The position numbers and the translations under genes were made by a program. Positions 18,856-28,797 of a stretch of DNA of 64,000 bases are shown one piece after another. The stretch is taken from contig NZ_VLLF01000001.1 in assembly GCF_007830545.1 (NCBI RefSeq), positions 868,001-932,000 on the forward strand. The letters are read 5' to 3'. Position 1 is the first letter of the stretch. Every line of letters starts with the position of its first letter. This DNA is from Roseibium hamelinense. Lineage in GTDB: Bacteria; Pseudomonadota; Alphaproteobacteria; Rhizobiales; Stappiaceae. A model generated the notes under the pieces. It ran no database searches. It saw nothing but the letters and a program-made list of their open reading frames with translations, and was not told where the DNA came from.

Positions 18856-20400
18856 TCAGCCGTCGATGGCATGCAGCTTGGATTCGTCCAAGGCAGCGAT
18901 CACCAGCAAACCGGCCACGGCCGACGCCAGCGCAGGCCAGTAGGCAAGGCTCATTCCGCTGGCAAACGCACTGTGTATCAGGCTCTGAATCTTGTCGATA
19001 TCGGACGCATTGAACCCGGAAAGAGCTGATTTTGCAGCCGACGACGACGCCGGACCGGAGGCCAGAACATCAATCGCCGTATTGGAAAGCGACAAACCCG
19101 CCTCTTTCAGTCCGGCCCTGATTTGACCCTCGCTCGAGACAGCCATGATTGCGGTTGCCACCGCAACGCCAATTGCGCCGTAAGCAAGGTGGAACATGAA
19201 AGACAATCCGCCCGCCACCCCGGCTCTCGAGGCAGCCACCGAACTGACCGTCGCCGTGCCGGCTGTGCTGACGGCAAGCGGCGCACCGAACCCCATCAAG
19301 AGCATGGCGGGCAGCACCGCAAAGTAACCCCAGGACGGGTTCATGAAGACCACCCACAAACACCCCAGAGCCACCAGCGCATAGCCCGCGAACAGCAGCC
19401 GTTTCGGGCCAACGGGCTTGTAAAAGTTTCCTGCAATGATCGAGCCGACGGCCAGCGGCAGCATCAGCGGGATCATGCCAAACGAGGCCTGCAGAACCGA
19501 CCAGCCCAGCATTTTTTGCAGGAATTGCGGGAAATACAGGAAGGCCACGAACACCGCAGGCATCAACAGCGCGTTCAAAGACAGCGCCAGCAGAAACTCG
19601 CGATTGTGCAGCATCTGCGGCGGCAGCACCGGATCCTTGACAAATCTCTCGACAAACGGAAATGCCACGAACAGCACAAAACTCGCAGAAAACAGGCCAA
19701 TGATAACCGCCGATCCCCAGCCCCAGCCGGCGCCTGCGTCGAGCGCGTAAAGCAGCGCCAGAATTGCTGCAGACAAGACCAGGATTCCAAAAACATCGAT
19801 CGGCTCGTTGTGGGTTTGCGGCGGCTGCTTGGGCAGAACGCGCAGAACCATCAGCGCGGCAATGGCCGAAAACAGCGCATTGACCACAAAAAACAGGCGC
19901 CAGTCGCCCATGGACACAGACACGCCCCCGATCAAAGGGCCAATGACATTGCCCATGGTGACGCCGGCCAGAATCAGACCCATCACGAAACCGCGCTGGT
20001 CTTCGGAGGAATTGGTCGCGCCGAAGGCGAGGATGCTCGGCCAGATCATTCCGGCCCCGAATCCCTGCAAAGCGCGGGATGCGATCAACACCCCGACGGA
20101 CGGAGCGGTGAAACAGCCGATTGAAGCGATCACGAAAATCACCAGGCCGATCAGCAGAATGCGCCGGCGCTCATGGGTGTCGCCCAGACGCCCGCCGGTC
20201 ACCATAAACATGGAAAACGTCAGGGCGTAAATGTTCAGGACCCACTGTGTGGTCGTGATATCGGCGCCAAGTTCGGTCTCGATCGCCGGAACAAGCAACA
20301 GTGCGCCGGTAAAGTCGGTTCCGATGGTAAAGGCCACGATCATCAGCGTTGCCATGGCAAACAACGAGAACCCGGTGCGCGTTTGTTTTTGTGTGTCCAT
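18856..20400 (-). CDS. MFS drug/multidrug transporter, DHA2 (14-helix) type
   Basis: The 514-residue protein has about 14 hydrophobic helices. The motif GGRLGDTHERRRILLIGLV between helices 2 and 3 and GPLIGGVSVSMGDWRLFFVVN in helix 5 are the A and C motifs of drug:proton antiporters of the EmrB/QacA group. It should export a toxic or waste compound using the proton gradient. The ATG with GAGG upstream was used; an earlier frame opening lacks a binding site. No fused or adjacent EmrA-type adaptor is present. It is transcribed away from the RTX gene. Confidence 0.85.
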   Translation of the reverse strand: MDTQKQTRTGFSLFAMATLMIVAFTIGTDFTGALLLVPAIETELGADITTTQWVLNIYALTFSMFMVTGGRLGDTHERRRILLIGLVIFVIASIGCFTAPSVGVLIASRALQGFGAGMIWPSILAFGATNSSEDQRGFVMGLILAGVTMGNVIGPLIGGVSVSMGDWRLFFVVNALFSAIAALMVLRVLPKQPPQTHNEPIDVFGILVLSAAILALLYALDAGAGWGWGSAVIIGLFSASFVLFVAFPFVERFVKDPVLPPQMLHNREFLLALSLNALLMPAVFVAFLYFPQFLQKMLGWSVLQASFGMIPLMLPLAVGSIIAGNFYKPVGPKRLLFAGYALVALGCLWVVFMNPSWGYFAVLPAMLLMGFGAPLAVSTAGTATVSSVAASRAGVAGGLSFMFHLAYGAIGVAVATAIMAVSSEGQIRAGLKEAGLSLSNTAIDVLASGPASSSAAKSALSGFNASDIDKIQSLIHSAFASGMSLAYWPALASAVAGLLVIAALDESKLHAIDG

Positions 20401-20627
20401 GCCTCGGTTCCCTTGTTGCGGCACGGCAAGTGCCAATCGCCTCCAAACGGCGCTTCAACACTATACCGTTTTCTGCTGGCAGCGATGTCAAGATGGCAGA
20501 TCTTGTGCGTTTGACATCGACCCGGCGCGCTTGCGGTCATCCACAGGCTTTCCCAAAGGTCAGGCCCGCACAAGCGGAAACCTCGGAATATGGCGGTGTG
20601 CTCACATCGTCAAAAGGCAAGACCGCT

Positions 20628-22883
20628 ATGGATTTCCTGACCGCTTCCACCGTCACCAAACCAGGTCTCGGCCTGCTGACGTTTTTCATCGCAGACGCCC
20701 AAACAGATGAAATCATCACCTATTTCGGGCCGGGTGATGTCATTCCGCACGCAGATCTCGCCGGACGCAGCATCACGATCGGCGCCCAGCTGACAGATCC
20801 CGAAGGGTCGGTCGGCAGCGTCGAGCTCACGCTCGGGGACACCACCCGCGTGGAAAACTATCCGCCTTTCATGCTCTTCGGGGACAACATGCTGGGCGAC
20901 TATGGCGAAGGGGTGCTGGACCTGTCCGCTGCGCTTCAGGATATGAGCGTGACAATCTACGGGGGCCAGAACAAGACCGGCGCCGTTCTCGACACATTCG
21001 ACATTGAACTCGCGATCCGGCAGGCCCCGGAGCAGCCGGCACCGCCGCTCGCTGCAGACGTTTTGGCCAGCCAGTTTGATCAAATCGTCTTTCACTTCGA
21101 CGGCAACAACAACGATCCGGACGATATCGCAGCGCTGCCGATTGCGGCCCTGCTTGCGGATGCCGCCGGTATCGAGGACAAGACCAGCTTCTTTTACGGC
21201 AACAACCTGAGCCAGGCGAATGAAGACGGCCGTCTTGAGGCTCTTGACGCAGGCGGCGCCTTCGCACGCTCCCTCGGCATCAGTTCCTACAACTATCAGG
21301 AGGATATTGATGGAACGACGGCACGCCTCGTTTCAATGATCAATTCCGGCCAGTCCGTCCTGATCCTTGAAGGCGGGCCGATGGACGCCACCTATCGAGC
21401 GCTGGAGCAGGCCGACCCGGCGAAGCTTGCAAACGTCACACTGCTGTCCCATTCCACATGGAACCAGGACGCGACCGACATCGACAATCCCAGCTATCCG
21501 GGCCTTACGGAAACCCATTCCTGGGCAGACATCCGCAATGATTTTCCGGAAGTGAACCTCATTGAGATTGCCGACCAGAATGGCGGCAACAACAACTTCC
21601 GCGGTTTTTACAATCAAAGCTGGTCCTGGCTCGATGAGACCGATGAACCACTCTACCAGGATGCCCGTGCCATCATGTATCTGGCTGATGAAGGGGTGGA
21701 TGCCGGAAAGCCGAACGACCCTTCGGACGCGGGCATGCTGTTTTATGCACTCACCGGCGAAGATGACGGCACACCGGCCGATGTTGAGGAATATCTGTCA
21801 GATCCTGCCGCCTACACGCCCAATGATGAAATCGCATCGCCTATCCTCGATGGGGTCAGCATCGGCAAGAACGGAAACGTCGTGATCGAGGCGGAAACGG
21901 CCGAACTGACGGGCAATTGGGCGCTCAGTGACGTGGACGGAGCCACCGGGGACGGACTGTTGATCTGGGACAGCCCGACAGATTCCTTCAATCAGCCGCA
22001 AGATACCGTTTCGTTCAAATTCACCGTGGATGTGGACGGCGACTACTACATGTCCTACCGGGGCTGGAAGCCAGACACCGGCGAAAACCATGACCGGAAC
22101 AACGACTTTTTCTTCCGTTTGAAAACCGCGGATGGCGAGGTTCTGCAGGATCACACCAAGGTCTTCTTTTCCGGCAATTCAGAGCAGTTCCTGTGGGGCA
22201 CCACATTTGAATCCAACCACAACTTTGCCCCGGCCCGGTTCGAAGACCTGGCCGCAGGTGAAACCTATATCCTGGAACTCTCGGGCCGGTCGCGGCAGGC
22301 CGGCATCGACCGCATTCACCTCAATGAGGGGGAGTTCGACCCGTCGACCTACATTATCGACGGGACAGAGACCGACGATAAGCTCTTTGGGACCGATGAT
22401 CCCGACATCATGAACGGTCTGGACGGCAATGACGACCTGTCCGGCTGGAATGGCGCGGATGTGCTGACCGGCGGGCGCGGAAAGGACATCCTGCGCGGGC
22501 ACATTGGCGATGACGTGCTCTACGGGGAGCAAGGGGCAGACACCCTTGTCGGAGGACCTGGCGCCGATATCCTTTATGGTGGCTGGGGCAAGGATCAGTT
22601 CGTTTTCTATGGGCCGGACCTGATCAACCTGCAAGATGTCGGGTGGGATGTTAGAGCCCTTGATGTGATCGAAGACTTTCAGCTGGGCGTTGACACAATC
22701 AAGTTCGGGTCTTCACTCGGCATCGACAGCATGAGCCAGCTGAAAATCGAGGTCCATGACTTTGACGGAGACACCTACGTGTCCGTGAGAGTGAAGGAAA
22801 CCAAGGACGCGTTCCTGGTCAATGTCGAGGACACTATCGAAACATCCGAACAGTTCGTGGCCGGGGATCCCTTCTGGTTCTAG
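20628..22883 (+). CDS. RTX-type secreted protein with nucleoside-hydrolase-like and CBM-like regions
   Basis: The product has 751 residues, is acidic and has no N-terminal signal peptide. Residues about 150-330 begin FHFDGNNNDPDDIAALPIAAL and resemble the aspartate-rich start of inosine-uridine nucleoside hydrolases and the related DUF1593 group. Residues about 415-570 (VVIEAETAELTGNW, DGDYYMSYRGWKPD) look like a CBM6-type carbohydrate-binding domain. Residues about 590-660 hold four or five glycine- and aspartate-rich nonapeptide repeats (GGxGxDxLx), which bind calcium and mark proteins exported by type I secretion. The C-terminus is acidic and ends GDPFWF. It probably acts outside the cell on a glycan or glycoside. 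No type I secretion genes lie nearby. The exact start is uncertain. Confidence 0.7.
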   Translation: MDFLTASTVTKPGLGLLTFFIADAQTDEIITYFGPGDVIPHADLAGRSITIGAQLTDPEGSVGSVELTLGDTTRVENYPPFMLFGDNMLGDYGEGVLDLSAALQDMSVTIYGGQNKTGAVLDTFDIELAIRQAPEQPAPPLAADVLASQFDQIVFHFDGNNNDPDDIAALPIAALLADAAGIEDKTSFFYGNNLSQANEDGRLEALDAGGAFARSLGISSYNYQEDIDGTTARLVSMINSGQSVLILEGGPMDATYRALEQADPAKLANVTLLSHSTWNQDATDIDNPSYPGLTETHSWADIRNDFPEVNLIEIADQNGGNNNFRGFYNQSWSWLDETDEPLYQDARAIMYLADEGVDAGKPNDPSDAGMLFYALTGEDDGTPADVEEYLSDPAAYTPNDEIASPILDGVSIGKNGNVVIEAETAELTGNWALSDVDGATGDGLLIWDSPTDSFNQPQDTVSFKFTVDVDGDYYMSYRGWKPDTGENHDRNNDFFFRLKTADGEVLQDHTKVFFSGNSEQFLWGTTFESNHNFAPARFEDLAAGETYILELSGRSRQAGIDRIHLNEGEFDPSTYIIDGTETDDKLFGTDDPDIMNGLDGNDDLSGWNGADVLTGGRGKDILRGHIGDDVLYGEQGADTLVGGPGADILYGGWGKDQFVFYGPDLINLQDVGWDVRALDVIEDFQLGVDTIKFGSSLGIDSMSQLKIEVHDFDGDTYVSVRVKETKDAFLVNVEDTIETSEQFVAGDPFWF

Positions 22884-23172
22884 CCCCACAGGGATTAACG
22901 GATGAGGCAGCAATACCCCGGATAGGTCCGACCCGGACTTATCCGGGAACACGGCGCGCGGAAATCGGTAAAGAAAAGCCGCGTTTGTGCTCAAGCTCGA
23001 ACGGCGGCAATGGACGCCGGTCCTGTTTGGCCCGGCTGTGCGATGCAGATGCCGTAGGCTCCTCCAGCCATCTGCCATCGCCCATCTGTTAGTTTTCGTG
23101 ATCATTTGCATAATTTTATTTTGTTGGTTCGGCACCGTCCCGCTTGGTACTGACAAGGGGAAGGAGCCCCCA

Positions 23173-24417
23173 ATGAGCGCAGCCACCGAGACGGTCGATC
23201 CCTATGCCCCGGACGGGTCCTATGCCTGGTTCCGGCTGGCGATCTGCATCATCCTGTCGACCCTTGGCGGCGCGGGCATGTGGGCGGTGGTCGTCGTGCT
23301 GCCGGCGGTGCAGGCCGAGTTCGGCGTCGACCGGGGCGATGCCTCCCTGCCCTACACCATGACCATGATCGGCTTTGCTGCCGGCAACTACCTGATCGGG
23401 CGCTGGGTCGACCGGTTCGGCATCGTTCTCCCCGTGCTCCTGTCCGCGCTGGCGCTCGGCGCGGGCTTTGCCCTGGCGGGCCTTTCGACCGGGATCGTCA
23501 CTTTCTCTCTCGCGCAAGGGTTCCTGATCGGCCTGGGCACGGCGGCAACGTTCGGACCCCTCCTCGCGGATCTGTCCCACTGGTTCAACAAGCGTCGCGG
23601 TATCGCGGTCGCCTCTGCGGCCTGCGGAAACTACCTGGCGGGCGTCTTGTGGCCCTCCTTCATCCAGTGGGGGCTCGGGTTCACCGACTGGCGCAGCACC
23701 TATCTGATGATCGCGGTGATCTGTGTGGTGGTGATGGTGCCGCTGACCTTCTTCCTGCGCCGGACGCCGGACCCGGCGTACGCCACACGCAATCCGCAGG
23801 TGGTCGGCCGGTTCGGCCAGCTGTCCGCCGGGCTGTCCCCGCGCACGCTGCAGATCCTGCTGGTGCTCGCCGGTCTTGGCTGCTGTGTCGCCATGTCCAT
23901 GCCGCAAGTGCATATCGTGGCCTATTGCGTCGATCTGGGGTACGGCGTGGCCGCGGGCGCGGACATGCTGGCGATCATGGTCGGCGCGGGGATCATCAGC
24001 CGTCTTGCGTCAGGCCTTCTTGCCGACAGGATCGGCGGGGTGCGCACGCTTCTGATCGGCTCGGTCCTGCAATGCGCGGCCCTGTTCCTGTACCTGCCCT
24101 CGGACGGGCTGGTGACGCTCTACATGGTTTCGCTTGTCTTCGGCCTCAGCCAGGGCGGCATCGTCCCGTCCTATGCGGTGATCGTGCGCGAATACCTGCC
24201 CGCAAAAGAAGCCGGGCAGCGGATCGGGCTGGTGATCATGTCGACGATTATCGGCATGGCGATCGGCGGGTGGATGTCCGGCTGGATCTACGACCTGACC
24301 GGGTCCTATCAGGCCGCGTTCCTCAATGGCATTGCGTGGAATTTCCTGAACATCGGCGTGATGATCTTCATCCTGATGAACAGCCGGGGCGGCCGGGAGA
24401 AACTCGCGGCGGCGTGA
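23173..24417 (+). CDS. MFS transporter (12-helix, oxalate/formate or monocarboxylate type)
   Basis: This 414-residue membrane protein has about 12 hydrophobic helices. GNYLIGRWVDRFGIVLPVLLS, shown in part, is the loop 2-3 motif of the major facilitator superfamily, and SHWFNKRRGIAVASAACGNYL is typical of the oxalate/formate and monocarboxylate branch. It probably imports an organic acid by proton symport, but the substrate cannot be told from sequence. AAGGAGCCCCCA precedes the ATG and decides this start over the longer frame. It is transcribed alone. Confidence 0.85.
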   Translation: MSAATETVDPYAPDGSYAWFRLAICIILSTLGGAGMWAVVVVLPAVQAEFGVDRGDASLPYTMTMIGFAAGNYLIGRWVDRFGIVLPVLLSALALGAGFALAGLSTGIVTFSLAQGFLIGLGTAATFGPLLADLSHWFNKRRGIAVASAACGNYLAGVLWPSFIQWGLGFTDWRSTYLMIAVICVVVMVPLTFFLRRTPDPAYATRNPQVVGRFGQLSAGLSPRTLQILLVLAGLGCCVAMSMPQVHIVAYCVDLGYGVAAGADMLAIMVGAGIISRLASGLLADRIGGVRTLLIGSVLQCAALFLYLPSDGLVTLYMVSLVFGLSQGGIVPSYAVIVREYLPAKEAGQRIGLVIMSTIIGMAIGGWMSGWIYDLTGSYQAAFLNGIAWNFLNIGVMIFILMNSRGGREKLAAA

Positions 24418-24434
24418 CCCGCACCTCCCGGTGT

Positions 24435-25025
24435 TCAGCTCAACGCGCTGAAGTTCCGGACAATCAGATAGACCAGCGACAAAAGGCCAACGGCGACCAC
24501 GAACAGGTGATAACTGCGCCGTTCGACAAAAATGGCCGAAAGAACCAGAAAGATAATACTTGCCTGGCGAATGAGATAGGGAATGCCGTTGCCGCTCAGC
24601 CGGTCGAACCCTTTGACGCCCGTGTCCAGCACGTCGATGGCCAGCAGGAGTGCAGTCAGGCCGTAAATCCAGGCCTTGCGGCGCAGAAAATAATCTTCGA
24701 AACCTTCATACTCGTCGATATTGTCGGGATAAAGCACCGCGGTCACAAAGAAGTAGATCGACGCGAACAGGATATGGAAAAGATACGTCTCGAAGGTCCA
24801 TTGCTCGACGCCTGCCAGCGCAAACTCGAACCACCAGAAAAATGTGACCCCGAGCAGCATGTAAAGCGTCCACCCCAGATGGATGGGCGAAATCCTGTTC
24901 TTTTCCGGATGCTGAACAAACCGCGCCAGCCCGTTCAAAAGCCGCGCCATGCCAAGCCCCACCACCATGCCCATGATGGTGCGCACATGGGTGAATTCGG
25001 CCAGGTTCGCAGCTGGTGTGTCCAT
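24435..25025 (-). CDS. Hypothetical integral membrane protein
   Basis: I do not recognise a named family. The 196 residues contain about six hydrophobic segments (near 16-35, 50-72, 80-100, 112-130, 145-165 and 170-190). A tryptophan- and phenylalanine-rich stretch lies at FFWWFEFALAG and an acidic loop at DNIDEYEGFED. The N-terminus is hydrophilic. It converges on the MFS gene with 17 bases between stops and is unlikely to be an operon partner of the downstream B12 genes, which lie on the same strand but end more than 120 bases beyond its start. Confidence 0.65.
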   Translation of the reverse strand: MDTPAANLAEFTHVRTIMGMVVGLGMARLLNGLARFVQHPEKNRISPIHLGWTLYMLLGVTFFWWFEFALAGVEQWTFETYLFHILFASIYFFVTAVLYPDNIDEYEGFEDYFLRRKAWIYGLTALLLAIDVLDTGVKGFDRLSGNGIPYLIRQASIIFLVLSAIFVERRSYHLFVVAVGLLSLVYLIVRNFSALS

Positions 25026-25150
25026 CGTGAATGCTCGGGCTGACAGGTGGTCGGGCAGTGTTGGCGCTCAGAATTTAGCGGTAGGGCGCACCGCGCGCCA
25101 GCCTCGTAATTCTGGGGAGCTTCCATGCCCGCAAAGCAGCCGTATTTTGT

Positions 25151-26239
25151 CTACTGGGTGGCCCGCGAGCGCAGCAGCCAGACGAAGAACATCCCGCCGA
25201 TCAGGCCCGTGACGATGCCGATCGGCATGTCTTCCGGCGACATGATCGTGCGTGCCAGAACATCGGCCCAGATCAGGAAGATCGCCCCCACCAGCATGGA
25301 GGCCGGCAGCACGCGGACATAATTGCCGCCAACCAGAAAGCGGACAATGTGCGGGATCATCAGGCCGACAAAGCCGATCATGCCCGAAAATGCCACCATG
25401 ACACCGGTGATCAGGGCGCTGACGACGAAGACCGTGAGCCGGAACCGGGCAACGGGAATGCCAAGCGTCGAGGCGGTTTCATCGCCGATTGTCATGGCGT
25501 TGAGATCATTCGCCCGCGCCCAGAGATACGCGCCGCACACGCTCAAAATGACCAGCGGGAACACCAGATGCTGCCACTGGGCCAGCCCCAGCCCGCCCAG
25601 GATCCAGAACACCACCGTGTGGGTTGCCCGCGGATCCCCGAGAAAGATCAGCATATTGGCAAGCGCCATGACGATGAAGGACACGGCGACACCGGCCAGC
25701 ACGAGCCGGTCGGCGCTGGTGGCAGTGGCAAAGCGCGTGACACCGAGAACCAGGATCGTGGCCGCCAACGCGCCGGTAAACGCCATCAGCGGCACGGTCA
25801 AAAGGCCCAGAAACATTCCGGTGTGAAGCAGCGCCAGGATCGCCCCGAACGCCCCGCCGGAGGAAATGCCGAGCAGATGCGGATCGGCCAGCGGATTGCG
25901 CGTGACCGCCTGAAGCGCCGCCCCGACGGCGGCAAGCCCGGCCCCGACAAGAGCGGCAAGCAGCACGCGGGGAAACCGGATATCCCAGACGATGGCCTCG
26001 CGGCCGCGCGACCAGGTTACCTCGTAAAGATCCGGCACCAGCTTGTTGGCGACGATGCCGAAGACCGTGCCCGCAGGCACCGCGACCGCGCCGATGGACA
26101 CGGCAAAGACGATGGACAGGACGAGCAGGACAAGCCCGCCGGCCATGGCGAGGGCAAACCCCGCCATCCGGCCAGCGGTCCGCGCCGGTTCGGCATTGCT
26201 CACGTCAGCAGATAGGCCCGTTTCCGCCCTGTCCGTCAT
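25151..26239 (-). CDS. btuC: Cobalamin-type ABC transporter permease (FecCD/BtuC family)
   Basis: The 362-residue protein has about nine to ten membrane helices and FecCD-family signatures: FRFPRVLLAALVGAGLAAVGA-like text near 85-105, RNPLADPHLLGISSGGAFGA, and GFVGLMIPHIVRFLVG near the C-terminus. It forms the channel of a BtuCDF-type importer. It begins 2 bases after the binding-protein gene and is the last gene of the riboswitch-led operon. The family also serves iron siderophores and heme; cobalamin is assigned from the riboswitch. Confidence 0.88.
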   Translation of the reverse strand: MTDRAETGLSADVSNAEPARTAGRMAGFALAMAGGLVLLVLSIVFAVSIGAVAVPAGTVFGIVANKLVPDLYEVTWSRGREAIVWDIRFPRVLLAALVGAGLAAVGAALQAVTRNPLADPHLLGISSGGAFGAILALLHTGMFLGLLTVPLMAFTGALAATILVLGVTRFATATSADRLVLAGVAVSFIVMALANMLIFLGDPRATHTVVFWILGGLGLAQWQHLVFPLVILSVCGAYLWARANDLNAMTIGDETASTLGIPVARFRLTVFVVSALITGVMVAFSGMIGFVGLMIPHIVRFLVGGNYVRVLPASMLVGAIFLIWADVLARTIMSPEDMPIGIVTGLIGGMFFVWLLRSRATQ

Positions 26240-26241
26240 GC

Positions 26242-27174
26242 TCAGTTGCTCCAGAACCCGTTGGCCAGCTTCTTCACGGCCTCGATGTTGCGCGGGCCGG
26301 GCGTTGCCTCGACATATTCCAGAACGACAAACCGGTCGTTCTTTACCGCATCGATATCGGCCAGCGCCGGGCTGTTGCGCATGAAGTCCATCTTCTCTTC
26401 CGCAGTTACATTGCCGTAGTTCACGATGATGACCACATCCGGGTTGCGGTCGACAACCGTCTCCCAGTCAATCTTGGCCCAGCTTTTCTCGAAATCGTCG
26501 AGAATATTGCGGCCACCGGCAGCCTCGATCATCGCGGTCGGCATTGCGTAGCGGCCTGCAGTGAAGGGCGTATCCTCGCCGCTGTCGTAGGCGAATACGT
26601 CCAAAGGCTCGCCGGTCTCAAGCGATCCCGTGAACTCCGCCAGCTCCGCCTTGTAGCCTTCAACAAGCGCCTCGGCCCGGTCCTCGACCTGGAAAATCCG
26701 GCCAAGGTTCAAAAGGTCGTTATACATGTCGTCCATCGACACTTTCGGCTTTTCGCCGATGTGAATGCAGGATTCGCTGAGCTCGTAGACCTTGATGCCG
26801 AACGGCTCCAACGTTTCCGGGGTGACTTCCCCGCCGACCCGCATGCCATAGTTCCAGCCGGCGAAGTAGAAATCCGCGTCCGCGCCGATCAGCACTTCCT
26901 TGGTCGGATATTTTTCGGACAGCTCCGGCAACTCGGCGACGCCTTCGCGCATTTTCTCGTCCAGCGTTTTCCAGCCGGAAATGCCGGTATAGCCGACCAT
27001 GTGGTCGCGCAGGCCGAGAACGAGCATCATTTCTGTCAGGTTCACGTCGTTGGAAATGGCAGCTTTCGGCGGCGCATCGAACGTGACCTGGCGGTCGCAG
27101 CTCTGCACGGTGACGTCAGCCAGAGCCGTGCTGGCGATGAGAGAAAAGGCAAGCGAGATGCCGAGGCGTTTCAT
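26242..27174 (-). CDS. btuF: Periplasmic cobalamin-type substrate-binding protein
   Basis: The 310-residue product has a signal peptide ending near STALA and a class-III periplasmic binding fold (Peripla_BP_2). Visible signatures are MLVLGLRDHMVGYTG, PTKEVLIGADADFYFAGW, DRNPDVVIIVNYG and VKNDRFVVLE. It should carry vitamin B12 or a related corrinoid to the BtuC permease. The ATG after AGGAAACACACC was preferred to one 8 codons upstream. It lies 20 bases downstream of the ATPase gene. Related proteins bind iron chelates, so substrate identity rests on the operon context. Confidence 0.85.
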   Translation of the reverse strand: MKRLGISLAFSLIASTALADVTVQSCDRQVTFDAPPKAAISNDVNLTEMMLVLGLRDHMVGYTGISGWKTLDEKMREGVAELPELSEKYPTKEVLIGADADFYFAGWNYGMRVGGEVTPETLEPFGIKVYELSESCIHIGEKPKVSMDDMYNDLLNLGRIFQVEDRAEALVEGYKAELAEFTGSLETGEPLDVFAYDSGEDTPFTAGRYAMPTAMIEAAGGRNILDDFEKSWAKIDWETVVDRNPDVVIIVNYGNVTAEEKMDFMRNSPALADIDAVKNDRFVVLEYVEATPGPRNIEAVKKLANGFWSN

Positions 27175-27194
27175 GGTGTGTTTCCTGAATACGG

Positions 27195-27968
27195 TCAAAG
27201 ATGAAAGGTGAAATGCGGATCGCCGCTCGGGTGCAGCGTTTGAACCCGGGTGCGGACGGCAAAGGCGGCTTCAACCCGGTCAGTGGTCAGAACCTCCGAC
27301 GGCGTGCCAAAGGCCAGCGCATGCCCGCCGCTCAGGACCAGCATGTCGTCGCACAGGCCGGCGGCCATGTTGAGATCATGCAAACTGGTGACGATGGTCA
27401 CCGACAGGCCGCGAATGAGGCTGAGGATTTCCAGCTGATGCCGGATGTCGAGATGGTTTGTCGGCTCGTCCAGAATGAGGAGTTTCGGCTCCTGGGCGAG
27501 GGCCCGGGCGACCATCACGCGCTGGCGCTCGCCGCCAGACAGCGTCCCCAGCCGCCGGTGGGCCAGGCCCTGCAGCTCCATGCGGATCAGCGCCCCCTCG
27601 ATGATTTCGCCATCCTGCGCGCCGCCGCGCGAAAAACCCGAGCCGTGCGGGGTGCGGCCCAGCCCGACAATCTCGCGCACGGTCAAGGCGAAGTCCGTCG
27701 GCTGTTCTTGAAGGACGGCGGCCACTTTGCGGGCGGCTTCCCGCGCGCTGATCGCCCAGAGGTCCTGACCGTCCAGCTTGATGGTGCCGGACCGGGGACG
27801 GTGGAACCGGTAGAGCAGCCGCAACAGCGTGGACTTGCCCGCGCCATTGGCGCCGACCACGCCCAGAATGCGGCTTGGGGCCAGATCAAAGGACACCGGG
27901 TGCAGCAGGACGCCTTGCCGGTCGGGGCCCCAGGAGGCGTTTTCGACGCTGAGTGCGGCCGCTGTCAT
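27195..27968 (-). CDS. btuD: Cobalamin-type ABC transporter ATP-binding protein
   Basis: The 257-residue ATPase has a Walker A motif GANGAGKST near residue 41, an ABC signature LSGGERQRV, and Walker B LLILDEPTNHLD followed by the switch histidine in SLHDLN. It powers the BtuCF partners in the inner membrane. Its ATG overlaps the DUF1636 stop codon in an ATGA, so the two are translationally coupled. The longer frame upstream overlaps DUF1636 too much to be real. Confidence 0.92.
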   Translation of the reverse strand: MTAAALSVENASWGPDRQGVLLHPVSFDLAPSRILGVVGANGAGKSTLLRLLYRFHRPRSGTIKLDGQDLWAISAREAARKVAAVLQEQPTDFALTVREIVGLGRTPHGSGFSRGGAQDGEIIEGALIRMELQGLAHRRLGTLSGGERQRVMVARALAQEPKLLILDEPTNHLDIRHQLEILSLIRGLSVTIVTSLHDLNMAAGLCDDMLVLSGGHALAFGTPSEVLTTDRVEAAFAVRTRVQTLHPSGDPHFTFHL

Positions 27969-28369
27969 GATGCGCGCGCCGTGTCGGCTTCGGTGACGAT
28001 CAAGGCTGCCGGCACCCGGGCAAGCGTGGTGCGGCGCAGCTTGCCGGGGCGGGTCGTTGACGAGCACCAGCCGTCTTCCAGCTGCCGGTACTGATCGGCA
28101 AAAGCGACGAGGACTTCAATGTCCTCGTCCGGGTCAATGTCACCGAACAGATAGGTTGCCTTCCCACTCGCCCGGTAAGCCACCGTGCAGGGCCGCTCAC
28201 AACCGGCCATGCACGCAATGCCGGACACTTCGAAGTCATCGGCAACAAATGGTTCGGCCGCCTTGAGAGCCTCCTGCAGCTTGGCAATTAGCTCATAGCC
28301 GGGCCGGCAATCGCTGCCCTTTTGGCGGCAGGTGGTACAGACAAAAATCTTGTGTGTGTCGTCGCTCAT
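27965..28369 (-). CDS. DUF1636 family metal-binding-like protein
   Basis: This 134-residue protein carries six cysteines in two groups (C11, C14, C21 and C53, C57, C61) in a pattern like thioredoxin-fold 2Fe-2S ferredoxins: VCTTCRQKGSDCRPG and ACMAGCERPC. I recognise it as DUF1636, which often sits beside cobalamin or cobalt genes in alphaproteobacteria. It may bind a metal or a cluster and help with corrinoid handling. Its stop overlaps btuD by 4 bases. The ATG at MSDDTHK was chosen because GGGGCGG lies just upstream. Confidence 0.82.
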   Translation of the reverse strand: MSDDTHKIFVCTTCRQKGSDCRPGYELIAKLQEALKAAEPFVADDFEVSGIACMAGCERPCTVAYRASGKATYLFGDIDPDEDIEVLVAFADQYRQLEDGWCSSTTRPGKLRRTTLARVPAALIVTEADTARAS

Positions 28370-28380
28370 GTCCGCCCCTT

Positions 28381-28758
28381 TCACGCTGCGCCGTTGGATG
28401 GGCCCGCGCTGCCCCTCGTGTCGTTCTGCTGTTTCGGCGCGGTGTCCGACGCAGTGTCCGGCGCGGTGTCCGGTAACACGTCCGCCACGGCCCCAAATCC
28501 GGCCCCAGATCCGGTCCCCGGTACGCAGCCTGCACCGGCACCTGCTCCGCTCCCGGCTTTCGCAAAGGCTTCGCCCGCCGCCGCACGTGGCGCCGTGCCC
28601 GGTCCGGACGAATGTAATGTTATTACATTACGATTGTCACAACTTGCAAGGGGACCTGTTGCGCCGTTTTGCAGCATTGCCCGCATCACGCGGTCGCTCA
28701 GGCTCGTGGCAAAATCAGCCGCGTTCAAAAGAGGAAGTGGTTCGGCAGTCCGGGTCAT
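28381..28758 (-). CDS. Unknown protein in the B12 operon, Ala/Gly/Pro-rich C-terminus
   Basis: The 125 residues do not match any family I recognise. The N-terminal 45 residues look like folded protein (LLNAADFATSLSDRVMRAML); the rest is low-complexity sequence rich in alanine, glycine and proline. The ATG has a very good ribosome binding site (GGAGG, 5 bases away). Another ATG at 28797 directly follows the stop of a 17-codon leader frame and would add 13 residues. The stop lies 11 bases before DUF1636, so it is in the riboswitch-controlled operon. Because so much is low complexity, it could be poorly conserved. Confidence 0.55.
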   Translation of the reverse strand: MTRTAEPLPLLNAADFATSLSDRVMRAMLQNGATGPLASCDNRNVITLHSSGPGTAPRAAAGEAFAKAGSGAGAGAGCVPGTGSGAGFGAVADVLPDTAPDTASDTAPKQQNDTRGSAGPSNGAA

Positions 28759-28797
28759 ATCGCCCTCCGCGATCGCGCGGGGTGCGGGCAAGGACAT